Assembly (NCBI GenBank): GCA_000306725.1
Contig: CP003083.1
Coordinates: 2,282,042-2,346,041 of the forward strand
Source: Methanolobus psychrophilus R15
Lineage (GTDB): Archaea; Halobacteriota; Methanosarcinia; Methanosarcinales; Methanosarcinaceae
DNA: 64,000 bases
Direction: 5' to 3'
The notes beneath the pieces were generated by a model that saw nothing but the letters and a program-made list of their open reading frames with translations, ran no database searches and was not told the DNA's origin. Position numbers and translations under genes: made by a program. Below, one piece after another: positions 28,360-36,754 of this stretch; position 1 is the first letter of the stretch, and each line of letters begins with the position of its first letter.

Positions 28360-28938
28360 TTATGTAACTGTCGTCACAGAGGCATCTTCGCTCAGAGCGT
28401 TCGCTCCTGACACTTCCATGGTTGCCTTTGCAAGGAATATCTGGAACAATGGCACTGTTATGAGCAGTCCGATAAGAAGCGCTATAGCTCCTATAATGTA
28501 AAGGACAGCCATGATGATATAGAGCACCAGTGTCTCCACGGGATTTGTCTTTACAAGTTCAATAGTACCTTTTACAGCATCTACGCCGCTGTATCCCTTG
28601 AGCACAAGCAGGGGCATACCAAAGATAAATATGATCCCGACAATGGTACCGAGGATGGAGGCTATCTCGCTGGCTATTCCGACAACTACCAGGTAGATTA
28701 TCATGTATATCCAGCTTCTGACGAAATTACCGTTCCTGAATCCCTCAAAAACGTCATTGATCTCTACAGGCTGGGATCTTGCGCCCTTGACTGCCATATG
28801 TACAAGCCCATAGTACAGGGGAGCTATGGTGACTATAAATATCGAACCAACAAACGCTATCAGCGTCGCAACTGCATAAACTACTATATTATTCTTCTGG
28901 AAATCCCAGGAGCTTTTTAACAAACCTTCATAATTCAC
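28360..28938 (-). CDS. Multi-pass membrane protein, unknown function
   Basis: 192 residues starting at GTG 28938 behind GGATGTGG. About four to five hydrophobic segments are seen, with the lysine/serine-rich start MNYEGLLKSSWDFQ and a middle loop INDVFEGFRNG. The build resembles archaeal DUF4013-type or glycerophosphodiesterase-membrane-like small proteins in which a FEGFRNGNF-like loop lies between helices. No catalytic motif is visible. It has its own TATA region in the gap upstream and is convergent with the ArlD/E-domain gene. Confidence 0.6.
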   Translation of the reverse strand: MNYEGLLKSSWDFQKNNIVVYAVATLIAFVGSIFIVTIAPLYYGLVHMAVKGARSQPVEINDVFEGFRNGNFVRSWIYMIIYLVVVGIASEIASILGTIVGIIFIFGMPLLVLKGYSGVDAVKGTIELVKTNPVETLVLYIIMAVLYIIGAIALLIGLLITVPLFQIFLAKATMEVSGANALSEDASVTTVT

Positions 28939-29248
28939 AAAACCACATCCTTTTGATTGGTTATATATATAGTCTGTTTTATCCGGTATATATACTTATT
29001 TAATATTTACGAATATGCATGAAAAAAGCTATCTAAATGGAGTAAAAGCAATTGTATTTACCATGGGGCTGCCTGCCAACATTCAAAATGAACTCTTTTA
29101 AGGCAGTGGTTCAAATCTTTTCATAAAAGCAGATACAACTAGAGAAAAACATCTTTGAAAAAAAGGAATGGCTCAGATAAACCCCCAGATTGGGCAGCTA
29201 TGATGTGATCATCATCCTGCCCAACGCAGGGTTCATCTATAATCCATT
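28939..29248. other. Intergenic stretch with promoter of the membrane protein gene
   Basis: No gene seen. On the minus strand an AT-rich run at about 28957-29010 contains TATATATA boxes that can serve the gene starting at 28938. CTGCCT and AGGCAG near 29070 and 29101 form a weak 6-bp inverted repeat. Confidence 0.4.
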
Positions 29249-29581
29249 TTATAACGAACTTTCTAGTTTGTCAGCAAGGTCTGCAACAACTGGCAATCTG
29301 TACAGGTTACCTTTGTAGGCCATGAACATCAGGTATAGCCACAGTACAAAACCAACAAATGGCAAAAGTAATGCTATCAACCACCCGATAACTGGTATAA
29401 ATCCTAGAACAATGCTTATTATGAACAGGGCACCAAACACGACTGTGGACTGTGCTGCATGGAAACGTACAAATTTGTTTTCCTTCTCAATAACCAATAA
29501 AACTATGCCGGTAATAAATCCCAGGACGTAGGCTACTACTCCGGATATATTTTCAGCTAAACCGATTTTAGTATCGCTCAT
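29249..29581 (-). CDS. DUF4870-type small membrane protein
   Basis: 110 residues with three hydrophobic helices. ISGVVAYVLGFITGIVLLVI is followed by EKENKFVRFHAAQSTVVFG, the hallmark of DUF4870/Tic20-like proteins, then VLGFIPVIGWLIALLLPF. Function is unknown. GGAGAG precedes the ATG at 29581. It lies just left of the pilin locus, with 205 bases between. Confidence 0.8.
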   Translation of the reverse strand: MSDTKIGLAENISGVVAYVLGFITGIVLLVIEKENKFVRFHAAQSTVVFGALFIISIVLGFIPVIGWLIALLLPFVGFVLWLYLMFMAYKGNLYRLPVVADLADKLESSL

Positions 29582-29786
29582 TTTTCATAACTCTCCATAA
29601 ATGTCTATAATCGTCAGTAGCAGGTCCCTATAGTGGAAAAGATCCACACTATGGATCGCAACGACAAATCTTAATAATATACAAATGTATCTTCTATCAA
29701 GAAACTATTTATACTTATCTCAGATTCTAATTCGCATACTAAGATTATTCAATACCAAAAGCAACTTTTTAATTATTAACGCTTTT

Positions 29787-29876
29787 GTAAAAAAGATAAA
29801 AGAATGACGCACTAGGCGTCATAAGTATTTATGTTTAGAACCTGACGTTCATGTCTGCAATCATCTGCTGGCTTGC
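29787..29876. repeat. 90-bp direct repeat, left copy (pilin C-terminus and terminator)
   Basis: Identical base for base to 60404-60493. It covers the last 14 codons of the pilin (ASQQMIADMNVRF), the stop and about 48 non-coding bases with the terminator hairpin. The identity stops sharply on both sides. Confidence 0.95.
29804..29822 (-). terminator. Terminator of left pilin gene
   Basis: ATGACGC and GCGTCAT form a perfect 7-bp stem with a 5-base loop. On the minus strand it is followed by TCTTTTATCTTTTTT, a U-rich tract, about 13 bases after the pilin stop. Confidence 0.7.
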
Positions 29877-30365
29877 TGTGTCAACAATCTTGACGTTGAC
29901 TGTGGAACTCGGAGTTCCGACATCACTAGTGTTAGTTGCACTTGAAGCATCGCTCTTAAGACCGATTGTCATGGTGCCATCATCATTGAACACATAAATT
30001 GTGCTACCTGCCACAAACTCATAATTATCTCCTAAGTTTGTGCCCATAGTGCTGACGGGGGTTTCATTAACTACTATTCTCACATTGCTGAGATAGAAGT
30101 TGTCTCCACCTTGGTGTTCAATTTTGACTGTCTTATTGTCACCAACGGTCTCAGCGCTACCTCTCAGACTTGCCTGTGGTGCCTGCTCAGGTGGTCCCAT
30201 GCCGAATACGAATGCTGCGATTACTGCAGCGAGAATGACAGTGATTGCGACCATCAGGATTACGCCGATGACCGGGGATACTGCATCCTCTAAGGGTTTA
30301 TTTTGCGATTTAAAGGTAGCATAGGCCTTCTTTTTCTGTATGGTCACCCTTTGGGGTGTGAACAC
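29835..30365 (-). CDS. Type IV pilin-like protein, left copy with displaced 5' end
   Basis: The pilin body has the class III signal-peptide site and N-helix EDAVSPVIGVILMVAITVIL followed by AAVIAAFVFGMGPPEQ, and a C-terminal domain ending in MIADMNVRF. Prepilin peptidase would be expected to cut after DA, before VSPVIG. The normal start is missing: right of 30291 the sequence no longer resembles the sister gene, the frame opens only at GTG 30365 (or GTG 30347), no SD is present, and the leader MFTPQRVTIQKKKAYATF is unlike pilin leaders. It may be silent. The 69-bp repeat end coincides with the loss of homology, which points to an integration junction. The body aligns with the right copy at both ends but differs in the middle. 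Confidence 0.75.
   Translation of the reverse strand: MFTPQRVTIQKKKAYATFKSQNKPLEDAVSPVIGVILMVAITVILAAVIAAFVFGMGPPEQAPQASLRGSAETVGDNKTVKIEHQGGDNFYLSNVRIVVNETPVSTMGTNLGDNYEFVAGSTIYVFNDDGTMTIGLKSDASSATNTSDVGTPSSTVNVKIVDTASQQMIADMNVRF
30223..30291. repeat. 69-bp direct repeat in pilin gene, left copy (proposed attL)
   Basis: Identical to 60846-60914. It encodes the pilin segment from the signal-peptide site through part of the N-terminal helix. Left of it both copies continue as related pilin sequence; right of it they are unrelated. The integrase start at 30369 is 77 bases away. Confidence 0.85.
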
Positions 30366-30368
30366 ACA

Positions 30369-31217
30369 ATGGTATCAGATGCTATGAAAAATTTGAGTGC
30401 GTATGTGAAATATGAAGACTTCCTTGAATTTGAAAATGCGGCACGTGAATATGAAGATTACGCTGTACGGAAGAAAGCAAGGGACGGCGAATATTCTTTA
30501 CTAATCAGGCTGCTGTTTTACACAGGCGCCCGTATATCAGAGATTGTAGGTAGTAATCAACGGATTTTCACTCAATGTCTGTTTCCCGGATTCAAAAAGC
30601 GGAAAGGTCTGTGTCCTAAGTGGGCATTAACAAAAGATGATAAAACTTGTATTGATGGCGGGTGCAAGTACCTGACTGCATATGTACAAAAGGCACATCA
30701 TGGAATCCGTGTTAAAGATATTGTTTTCAAGGACAGGATAATCGCTGTTTATGGAAAAAATGTTAAATCTGATGAATTAAAGGCACGTACTGTCATTATT
30801 GATATTGAAACCCTTGATATGTTGAAAGCACATATTGAAAAATATTCTTTGCGCCCGAGTGACAAAATTATCAGCATCAATGAAAACGGAAGCAAGGTCT
30901 TAATCAATACTCTGCGTGGCATTGTAAAGATGCCTTGGATATCTGCACACAAATTCCGTCATGGTCATGCGATATTTTGTATTCAGGGTGGCATGGATAT
31001 AAGGACATTGCAGCAGCAGCTTGGCCATTCCGATTTAGGGACGACTGCTATTTATTTGCAATTCGCAACCAGTGAGCGAAAAAAATCATATGATAAAGTC
31101 TTTGGTAAGAAACCTGACCATGTGAAAGTGCAATGTCCTTCATGTGGTTTTACATATAGACTTAAGCAATGTAAAGATATTGAACTGGGGGATAAATTAA
31201 AATCAATATTTGGTTAG
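30369..31217 (+). CDS. Tyrosine recombinase/integrase with zinc-binding insertions
   Basis: 282 residues from the ATG at 30369 (GGGGTG eleven bases upstream; the frame opens at 30303). Catalytic residues are visible: R55 in YTGARISEI, a candidate K130 in VYGKNVKS, H194 and R197 in AHKFRHGHA, H220 in QLGHSDLGTTAIYL and Y229. A Cys-rich insertion lies between R55 and K130 (C70, C82, C94, C99), and a C-terminal CPSCGFTYRLKQC looks like a second metal knuckle. The gene begins 77 bases from the 69-bp repeat, the place expected of an integrase beside its attachment site. A palindrome-like GTGTG-AA-CACAC lies just before the start and may be a binding site. Confidence 0.88.
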   Translation: MVSDAMKNLSAYVKYEDFLEFENAAREYEDYAVRKKARDGEYSLLIRLLFYTGARISEIVGSNQRIFTQCLFPGFKKRKGLCPKWALTKDDKTCIDGGCKYLTAYVQKAHHGIRVKDIVFKDRIIAVYGKNVKSDELKARTVIIDIETLDMLKAHIEKYSLRPSDKIISINENGSKVLINTLRGIVKMPWISAHKFRHGHAIFCIQGGMDIRTLQQQLGHSDLGTTAIYLQFATSERKKSYDKVFGKKPDHVKVQCPSCGFTYRLKQCKDIELGDKLKSIFG

Positions 31218-31784
31218 AAGTTGCCTGAAAGAACTATCGATGAACGTATAACGCACAAATAGTACAACAGTTAATTTAGAAGGAACATTAATTTATGTAT
31301 GCATAAATTTATTTAATTGTAAATGTGCGCAACTGGCTTATCCTACAGTTTGTCGGATCATTTCTCACGTTATAAAAAGGAATATTATATTAAATGCTAT
31401 TATATTATATATGTCTTTTCATTAATCAAAAAATATTTAATACAGTAGAATGCGTTCATATTATTTATCTCTTTTCAAAACGGAACTCTGCGACCTAAAA
31501 TCTGCATAAACGATGCAAAAACTTATAAGCACTCAATAATTATTGATAAATTCAACAGTAATTACACAAATTTTTGTTGCAGTAGTGTATAAAAGCAAAG
31601 ATAGTTATTACTATCTAAAAATAAATGTATATGGCGAAAAATGTGTGCTATGAATCATAATTGGATATAGGAAATTTAAATAATCGAGCCTAATTAAACC
31701 TTGATTTATTCAAAAAGTGCTGTGTTATTCAAAATTCATATAATCTATTTTCAGTATGCATCGACAGAATATAGTAGTAATGTA
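31218..31784. other. AT-rich non-coding stretch, possible origin or control region
   Basis: No gene seen in about 570 bases, very AT-rich. It contains AATTTATG-TATG-CATAAATT (31290-31309, 8-bp arms) and several TATA-like runs. Its place between the integrase and the replication-type genes would suit an origin or recombination arm sites, but nothing proves this. Confidence 0.3.
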
Positions 31785-31806
31785 TATATATAAGTGCTTA
31801 TATATA
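31785..31806 (+). promoter_or_regulatory. 22-bp palindrome/TATA region before ribbon-helix-helix gene
   Basis: TATATATAAG-TG-CTTATATATA is a perfect palindrome with a 2-base centre, 47 bases before the ATG at 31854. It overlaps the only good TATA box of the operon. CopG-type proteins bind such operators and repress their own genes; autoregulation here is inference. Confidence 0.5.
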
Positions 31807-31853
31807 AATATAAAGTCATAAAAATATGGCTAAAAAATAAAAGGAGAATTAAT

Positions 31854-32012
31854 ATGAAAAGTAAAATCATGATAACAGTTGATGAAAGTACTTTAGAAAG
31901 TTTTGATGAAATGCTTCAATTAAGAATGATTCCTCGCAGCAGGTTTTTTGAAAGGGCAATGAAGAACGAACTTGAAAATTGGGCAATGAAAGGTGATAAA
32001 AATGGATTATAA
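31854..32012 (+). CDS. Ribbon-helix-helix DNA-binding protein (CopG-like)
   Basis: 52 residues from the ATG at 31854, with AAGGAG eight bases upstream (the frame opens at 31794). KIMITVDESTLESFDEML is the beta-strand plus first helix and RMIPRSRFFERAMKNELENW is the turn and second helix of a ribbon-helix-helix fold. It is probably a dimeric repressor of the small operon and replication gene that follow. It overlaps the next gene by 11 bases. Confidence 0.75.
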   Translation: MKSKIMITVDESTLESFDEMLQLRMIPRSRFFERAMKNELENWAMKGDKNGL

Positions 32013-32232
32013 TAAAGAATTAATGGGATTGGAAAAAATCGAAATGATGAGTATATTACTAGAAGGGTACTTTTCAAGAAGTTCCCAAGAGAAATTTTTT
32101 CTCGTGCAGAACCAAAATGTAAAGTTTCTCTGCATTAACGGAAGAGATACAAAACTCGCTGCAAGCGACTTAAAAGCTATAGGTATACTAAAAGAAGGTA
32201 ATGCTATGAGTTTTTATTCAAAAATCAAATAA
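32002..32232 (+). CDS. Small hypothetical protein
   Basis: 76 residues from the ATG at 32002, with AGGTGA five bases upstream, overlapping the end of the ribbon-helix-helix gene. The protein has two helical-looking parts (LMGLEKIEMMSILLEGYF) and a beta-rich middle (FFLVQNQNVKFLCINGRD). No family is recognised. It is co-transcribed with the regulator and the large helicase-like gene, so a role in replication or copy control is possible but unproved. Confidence 0.6.
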   Translation: MDYNKELMGLEKIEMMSILLEGYFSRSSQEKFFLVQNQNVKFLCINGRDTKLAASDLKAIGILKEGNAMSFYSKIK

Positions 32233-32256
32233 CAAATTAATAAAAAAGGTGCAAAA

Positions 32257-34743
32257 ATGATTACAAAAAATACTGAAATTGAAAGTGAGACCCCTGCCAC
32301 AGAGTCGCAAACGAAAGTAACTACAAATGTTAATTATACAGATGATATATATAAACATAATGATAAGACTGAAAAATCAGACCGTAATAACACATCTACC
32401 ACTCAAAAATCAAAAACCTTCAAAAATGGGTTGGATAGAAAAATCGTAATTGAAATAATAAGAACACTATATAATGAACTATACAAAGATAGACCTGATG
32501 AAGAATTAGGAATCCATAATGAAATATACAGAAAACTAGTGAAAAGCAAAGCCCCATTTCATTTTCTATATCGTGGTGATAGTCGTAATATGGATGGAGA
32601 TACACCCATCGAAAACTTGAAAATTCTCTATGAAAAATACGGACATTTGACGAACGAAGATAATAAAAATTATATATATGGCAATGTATTTCAAAATAAT
32701 ATTAATAGTAATATTAATGAAAATGAAAAAGTGACTCTCGTTACAGAGTCACAAGAAAAAACAACTAAAAATGTTGATATAAAAGATGATTTACCTCTAC
32801 ATCATGGTAACGTAGAAGATAAAAAAAGCATAAAAAAGAAAAATATTAAAATTGAGAAAAAGAAATTTAACCGAAAGAAAAAAACTAATAAGATCCATCT
32901 TTTTTATGATGTCAACAAAAAAGTGGACATTCTAATTTCTGATAAAGATGCAGATTGTACGAACGAACTAATAGCATGGCAACCAGGATTTGGAAAAACA
33001 AAGAAAGCTATTGATGAAATTACAAAAAATCCAGATGATTATTATATCTATATAACAAGTTCTCATCGATTACTTGCCGAAACTGAAAAAAATATTCTTA
33101 AAGAAAATCCAGATGCAAAATGCCTTATTATTGAAGGCTTCAAAAGAAGCTGTCACATCTTGCAAGATGAAAAAAACCATGACTATGAAAGAGTTTTGAG
33201 GTTCTACAATCAAAACGTGCATCCTGCAAACATTTGTATTCGCATGGGATGTAAAAACCGATGCAAGTATAAAGAACAATGGAGCCAAATTAGAGACGAT
33301 AAAGGAAATTTATGCACAAATATCCTATGCACTTTGAATCACATGAGTCTTTTCGATTTTAGAGATTTCAAAAAAGTATTCATCGATGAATCGATAAATG
33401 CTAATGGAAGATATGAGTATAGATACAATCATCCTTTTGCAGTGTGGGCTTTGAAAAAATTGGAACCCAACCTGAAGCAAAATTTTTATTATATGATTTT
33501 GGAAGCACTTCAAAAAAAACATGGGAAAATAATTCTAAAATATTACGAACTTTTGGACAAAATGGTTTTTGATTACAATAAAGCTATTTGTAAAATATAT
33601 AAAGAGGAAACGGACAATAAATTGATAAATAAACTAATAAAAGTAAGATTTAGTCAAATCGGGTTATACCTTGTTTATCGCCAACGGGAATTTGAAAACA
33701 ATCTGAGAAAAGTTCAAAATAAATACAATCCATTTCCAAAACATAACAATGAAAAGGATATAAACAAAAGTGAATGCTACCGAAACGAAGCACTTGATAA
33801 AAAAGTTATAGGATACACTTACATTCCACCAATTCTAACTGAATTTGCAGAAGATGAAGATCGAGCTGATTACGATAAAGCATTTTCAGATGATTCAAAG
33901 AAAAATGCAATTACAGTAACCGATGCTCTCAATATTTTAAATAAACTTAAAGAAGATGAAATTGAGCACTGTATGAAAATAGCAGAGACGGCTAATACTA
34001 TAAGCATATCATGGCATCAATTGGCGATGTACAAACAATTGTTTGAAGGAAATGATATTACATATATGGATACGACATTACAATTCACAAAAAGTTCATT
34101 CATTCAAGAAATAAAAGATTTTCAAGAAATATTTCCTGAATATAAACAGATATTGACATACAGCTATACGGAGGAGAAAAATAAAAATTCAGTTGTCAAA
34201 ATCAATTTCAGGCAGGGCAATTATAAAACCCATATTGAAAAATATATCGAAAAACTGAAACCGAAAATTAAAAAAATAATTGATAATCATAGAGCATTAC
34301 ACCCTGATGATAAAATATGCATCCTGACTTTCAAAAAGCTAATAACTAATGATGAAACAGCAGATCCATATAAGATGTATAAATTTATGGGCATAGATGC
34401 TTATTGGTTTGGTGGTGCCGGTGGTGTTAATGCTTTCAAAGGATATAAGAAACTTATTGTGGTTGGCACGCCAATGCCGCCTGAAGATTGGTATCAAAAA
34501 ACGTGGGAAACTCTTTATGGTGATGCGCCATTTCCAGAAAACACAGACATAGTTGATAATGGAATGTGGATGCTTCCGGAGGATGAGAAGCTGAGCCAGA
34601 TGTTTAAGGAAACGTGGTTTGGCGAAATATATAATGCAGTCCATAGGGTAAGACCACTTCAGAACGATACAACAATACATTGGTTTGGAAAGAATCTACC
34701 AGAGCAGATTGTAAATGAACTATCAGTTGAAGTCACGATTTAA
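32257..34743 (+). CDS. Large SF2 helicase-like protein with Cys cluster, candidate replication protein
   Basis: 828 residues, Lys/Asn-rich. Walker A is AWQPGFGKTKKAIDEI (243-248). Cys residues at 299, 327, 332, 336, 353 and 358 lie between Walker A and the DES box (VFIDESI, 375-380), the place where XPD/DinG helicases hold an Fe-S cluster. A late KLIVVGTPMPPEDW and VHRVRPLQND look like motifs V and VI. The N-terminal 200 residues are low complexity and hold an internal duplication (TESQTKVTTNV at 15-25 and TESQEKTTKNV at 163-173). As the largest protein of the element's left end it is the best candidate for its replication initiator or helicase. No exact family is recognised. Confidence 0.6.
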   Translation: MITKNTEIESETPATESQTKVTTNVNYTDDIYKHNDKTEKSDRNNTSTTQKSKTFKNGLDRKIVIEIIRTLYNELYKDRPDEELGIHNEIYRKLVKSKAPFHFLYRGDSRNMDGDTPIENLKILYEKYGHLTNEDNKNYIYGNVFQNNINSNINENEKVTLVTESQEKTTKNVDIKDDLPLHHGNVEDKKSIKKKNIKIEKKKFNRKKKTNKIHLFYDVNKKVDILISDKDADCTNELIAWQPGFGKTKKAIDEITKNPDDYYIYITSSHRLLAETEKNILKENPDAKCLIIEGFKRSCHILQDEKNHDYERVLRFYNQNVHPANICIRMGCKNRCKYKEQWSQIRDDKGNLCTNILCTLNHMSLFDFRDFKKVFIDESINANGRYEYRYNHPFAVWALKKLEPNLKQNFYYMILEALQKKHGKIILKYYELLDKMVFDYNKAICKIYKEETDNKLINKLIKVRFSQIGLYLVYRQREFENNLRKVQNKYNPFPKHNNEKDINKSECYRNEALDKKVIGYTYIPPILTEFAEDEDRADYDKAFSDDSKKNAITVTDALNILNKLKEDEIEHCMKIAETANTISISWHQLAMYKQLFEGNDITYMDTTLQFTKSSFIQEIKDFQEIFPEYKQILTYSYTEEKNKNSVVKINFRQGNYKTHIEKYIEKLKPKIKKIIDNHRALHPDDKICILTFKKLITNDETADPYKMYKFMGIDAYWFGGAGGVNAFKGYKKLIVVGTPMPPEDWYQKTWETLYGDAPFPENTDIVDNGMWMLPEDEKLSQMFKETWFGEIYNAVHRVRPLQNDTTIHWFGKNLPEQIVNELSVEVTI

Positions 34744-34773
34744 GGTGTTTATATACTAAATGCGAAAATACGC

Positions 34774-34868
34774 CATCAATAACAACTGTGTAAAGGTTAG
34801 TGCTAAAATCGGGGAAAACCGTGTAGTAAAAGCACTAACCTTTAGACTGTTTACATAGTTGCTTGATG
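34774..34868. repeat. 95-nt near-perfect hairpin after the helicase-like gene
   Basis: Three nested arm pairs: CATCAA/TTGATG (34774-34779 and 34863-34868), CAACTGTGTAAA/TTTACATAGTTG (34783-34794 and 34850-34861, one G-U) and AAAGGTTAGTGCT/AGCACTAACCTTT (34792-34804 and 34831-34843, perfect). The 26-base tip holds CGGGGAAAACCG. About 30 pairs form in all. It could be a replication origin, a recombination site, a terminator or a tiny transposon. It is far longer than an ordinary terminator. Confidence 0.75.
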
Positions 34869-35436
34869 ATTTGATTTATCAAGCAAAAACAGGTAGTTTT
34901 TGAACTTTATAATAAATCTGTTGAAGAATAAACAGCAATCGGGTGAACGTGCATTTATTGTATATTATATTAATAACTAAGGGATTCTTTCCTCAGCGGT
35001 CCTGATATATTTTATCTTGGCTGTGACTATACTCAATATCATATTTCAAGTCGATTTAAGACCAATTATTATAAAGCACAGCCCAAACTACCTTTTTAGT
35101 GATAAATCATCAATCTGGCAGGGGTTTTGGTGGGTTCCTGACGGATACAGGGCAAGTATCTATCATAGAAATAATATTTATCTATGATAAAACAATAGGC
35201 ATACACATAAAAATAATAACTTCATACAAGTTTGCTCCAACCCGCCTGAAGTTGCCTTTCAAAGGATCTTGAACGCTGACCCGAGCCAGACAGAGTACAG
35301 GATGAGTAAATACTTGATGTTCTGAACTAAGCAATATCAATTGATAGTTTATGCTATCTTTTTTCATTAGTTTCAGTGATTTCATCGGCTGAAATATAGC
35401 AATCATAATTCTAAAATTTACAGTGCAATAATAAAT
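34869..35436. other. Non-coding stretch with a terminator-like hairpin
   Basis: No convincing gene. TATCATAGA and TCTATGATA (about 35160-35190) form a 9-bp stem. The short minus-strand frame at 35182-35406 has no SD or recognisable content. Confidence 0.35.
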
Positions 35437-35468
35437 TTTATATACATGTTAACATATAAGTGTTAACA
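35437..35468 (+). promoter_or_regulatory. TATA box followed by paired TGTTAACA operators
   Basis: TTTTATATA is followed by two identical palindromes, TGTTAACA at 35447-35454 and 35461-35468, 14 bases apart. They lie where bound repressor would block TBP or the start of transcription of the gene at 35517. Confidence 0.55.
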
Positions 35469-35516
35469 GTCATAAAATATTACTTCAACAACTAATAAAT
35501 TTAGAGCATCGTAATT

Positions 35517-36578
35517 ATGATAATGAACAACAATGAAAACAAAACTCAAATACCAAGGACATCCAGCAGTCCAAAACTAACTGGAAAAGAAAAAGATTGT
35601 ATAGTTAAGGGAATTATTCTGCGAGGATTGCTCGAAAAACAGCCCATGAGAAGCAGAGAACTCTTTAATTCAATCCCATATGACAATTATGACTCCTTTC
35701 GTGTGATTTTGAGTCGTTTTTCTAGCTCGAAATATCGATATATTGAGAAGATTGGCCACAAGATGCCTTACTTATATCGACTGACTGATATTGGCAGAGT
35801 CCATGCCCAAAATCCGTTCTATTTCAGGGATAAATACAGAGCTCGGCAGGCAAAAGATAGAGAAATATATCTTTCCGAATTACTCAATGATCCAAGCAAG
35901 TTAAACTATTTTTTTGGCAATGTTGCCAGTAGTGAAATCAAAACAATATTCAATACCGTCAAAGAATACGTGGACTCAAACTCAAGTATGAGAGATTTTG
36001 GGGACGAGGACGATAGCCATCAATCTGCAGATGATGAAGAAAACGATTTTGAAGAGAAGTATTACACCTTGCAGGAAGAAATCAAGCAACTGAAGACTCA
36101 AAACTTCAATTTACAACTGAAATTGAATCAAAAACCTGCGCCAATTCCAAAGGCTCCCGAAACAAAATTGCCCTCCGCATCCAAAGGCAAACGATATGAC
36201 TATCTCTGTAGTTGGGACGGGAAAGTGCTCACATCAAGCTTCTTCGAAAGTGAGCTCATTCCATATGATGTGTTGATTAAGACCGCTGACAAAAACACAA
36301 TCAGCTCTTGGAAGAAAAAATTAAATCTTGAGTCAGATGAAAATATTGATATTTTCGCAAGAAACATATCCTCAACTCTGATTAAAGAGCGTCTTTATCG
36401 GAAAGCATCGCCAGAAGAAATCAAAGAAGCAGGCTTTTATTTGGTTAGAAATCGTGGAATCCGGATTCTATCGAAAAAATATTCAACAATTAATAAAGTA
36501 GTGTTGAAACAGTCCGATATTCCTGCATCTCCTAGGAATACGCCACAAGCCAATATTGTCGATAAAAACCGTAGATGA
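35517..36578 (+). CDS. Winged-helix and coiled-coil protein, unknown function
   Basis: 353 residues. Residues about 25-105 look like a winged helix (EKDCIVKGIILRGLLEKQPM, RSRELFNSIP, then YLYRLTDIGRVHA as the wing). Acidic and coiled-coil sequence follows (DDEENDFEEKYYTLQEEIKQ) and then a C-terminal domain of about 130 residues that starts GKRYDYLCSWDGKVL. No family is recognised. It follows a promoter with two palindromic operators, so it is probably a regulated element gene, perhaps a replication or partition factor. Confidence 0.55.
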   Translation: MIMNNNENKTQIPRTSSSPKLTGKEKDCIVKGIILRGLLEKQPMRSRELFNSIPYDNYDSFRVILSRFSSSKYRYIEKIGHKMPYLYRLTDIGRVHAQNPFYFRDKYRARQAKDREIYLSELLNDPSKLNYFFGNVASSEIKTIFNTVKEYVDSNSSMRDFGDEDDSHQSADDEENDFEEKYYTLQEEIKQLKTQNFNLQLKLNQKPAPIPKAPETKLPSASKGKRYDYLCSWDGKVLTSSFFESELIPYDVLIKTADKNTISSWKKKLNLESDENIDIFARNISSTLIKERLYRKASPEEIKEAGFYLVRNRGIRILSKKYSTINKVVLKQSDIPASPRNTPQANIVDKNRR

Positions 36579-36664
36579 TACTGAAGGAGCAGACCTTAAA
36601 TGAAGGATCTGCAGAATACTTCAACAAACAACATATAGGCCAATAAGAGATTATAATTCAACAT

Positions 36665-36745
36665 TATAATAGGAATGTATATATAATAGTTATTAAATAT
36701 TACCAACTACTATTACTAGTTAATAATAGTTACCAATAATTATAA
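36665..36745 (+). promoter_or_regulatory. AT-rich repeated operator region before ribbon-helix-helix gene
   Basis: TAATAGTTA-type words occur at about 36686 and 36725, with ACTATTACTAGTTAATAATAGT between them as nested inverted repeats, just before the SD AAGGA and the ATG at 36755. Binding by the encoded regulator is inferred. Confidence 0.4.
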
Positions 36746-36754
36746 GGAATCAAT

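Noticed and set aside
29100-29130. GGTTCAAATC resembling a tRNA T-loop
   Set aside because: No acceptor, D or anticodon stem can be formed around it.
35182-35406. 74-codon minus-strand frame
   Set aside because: No SD and it runs through hairpin sequence; no recognisable protein.
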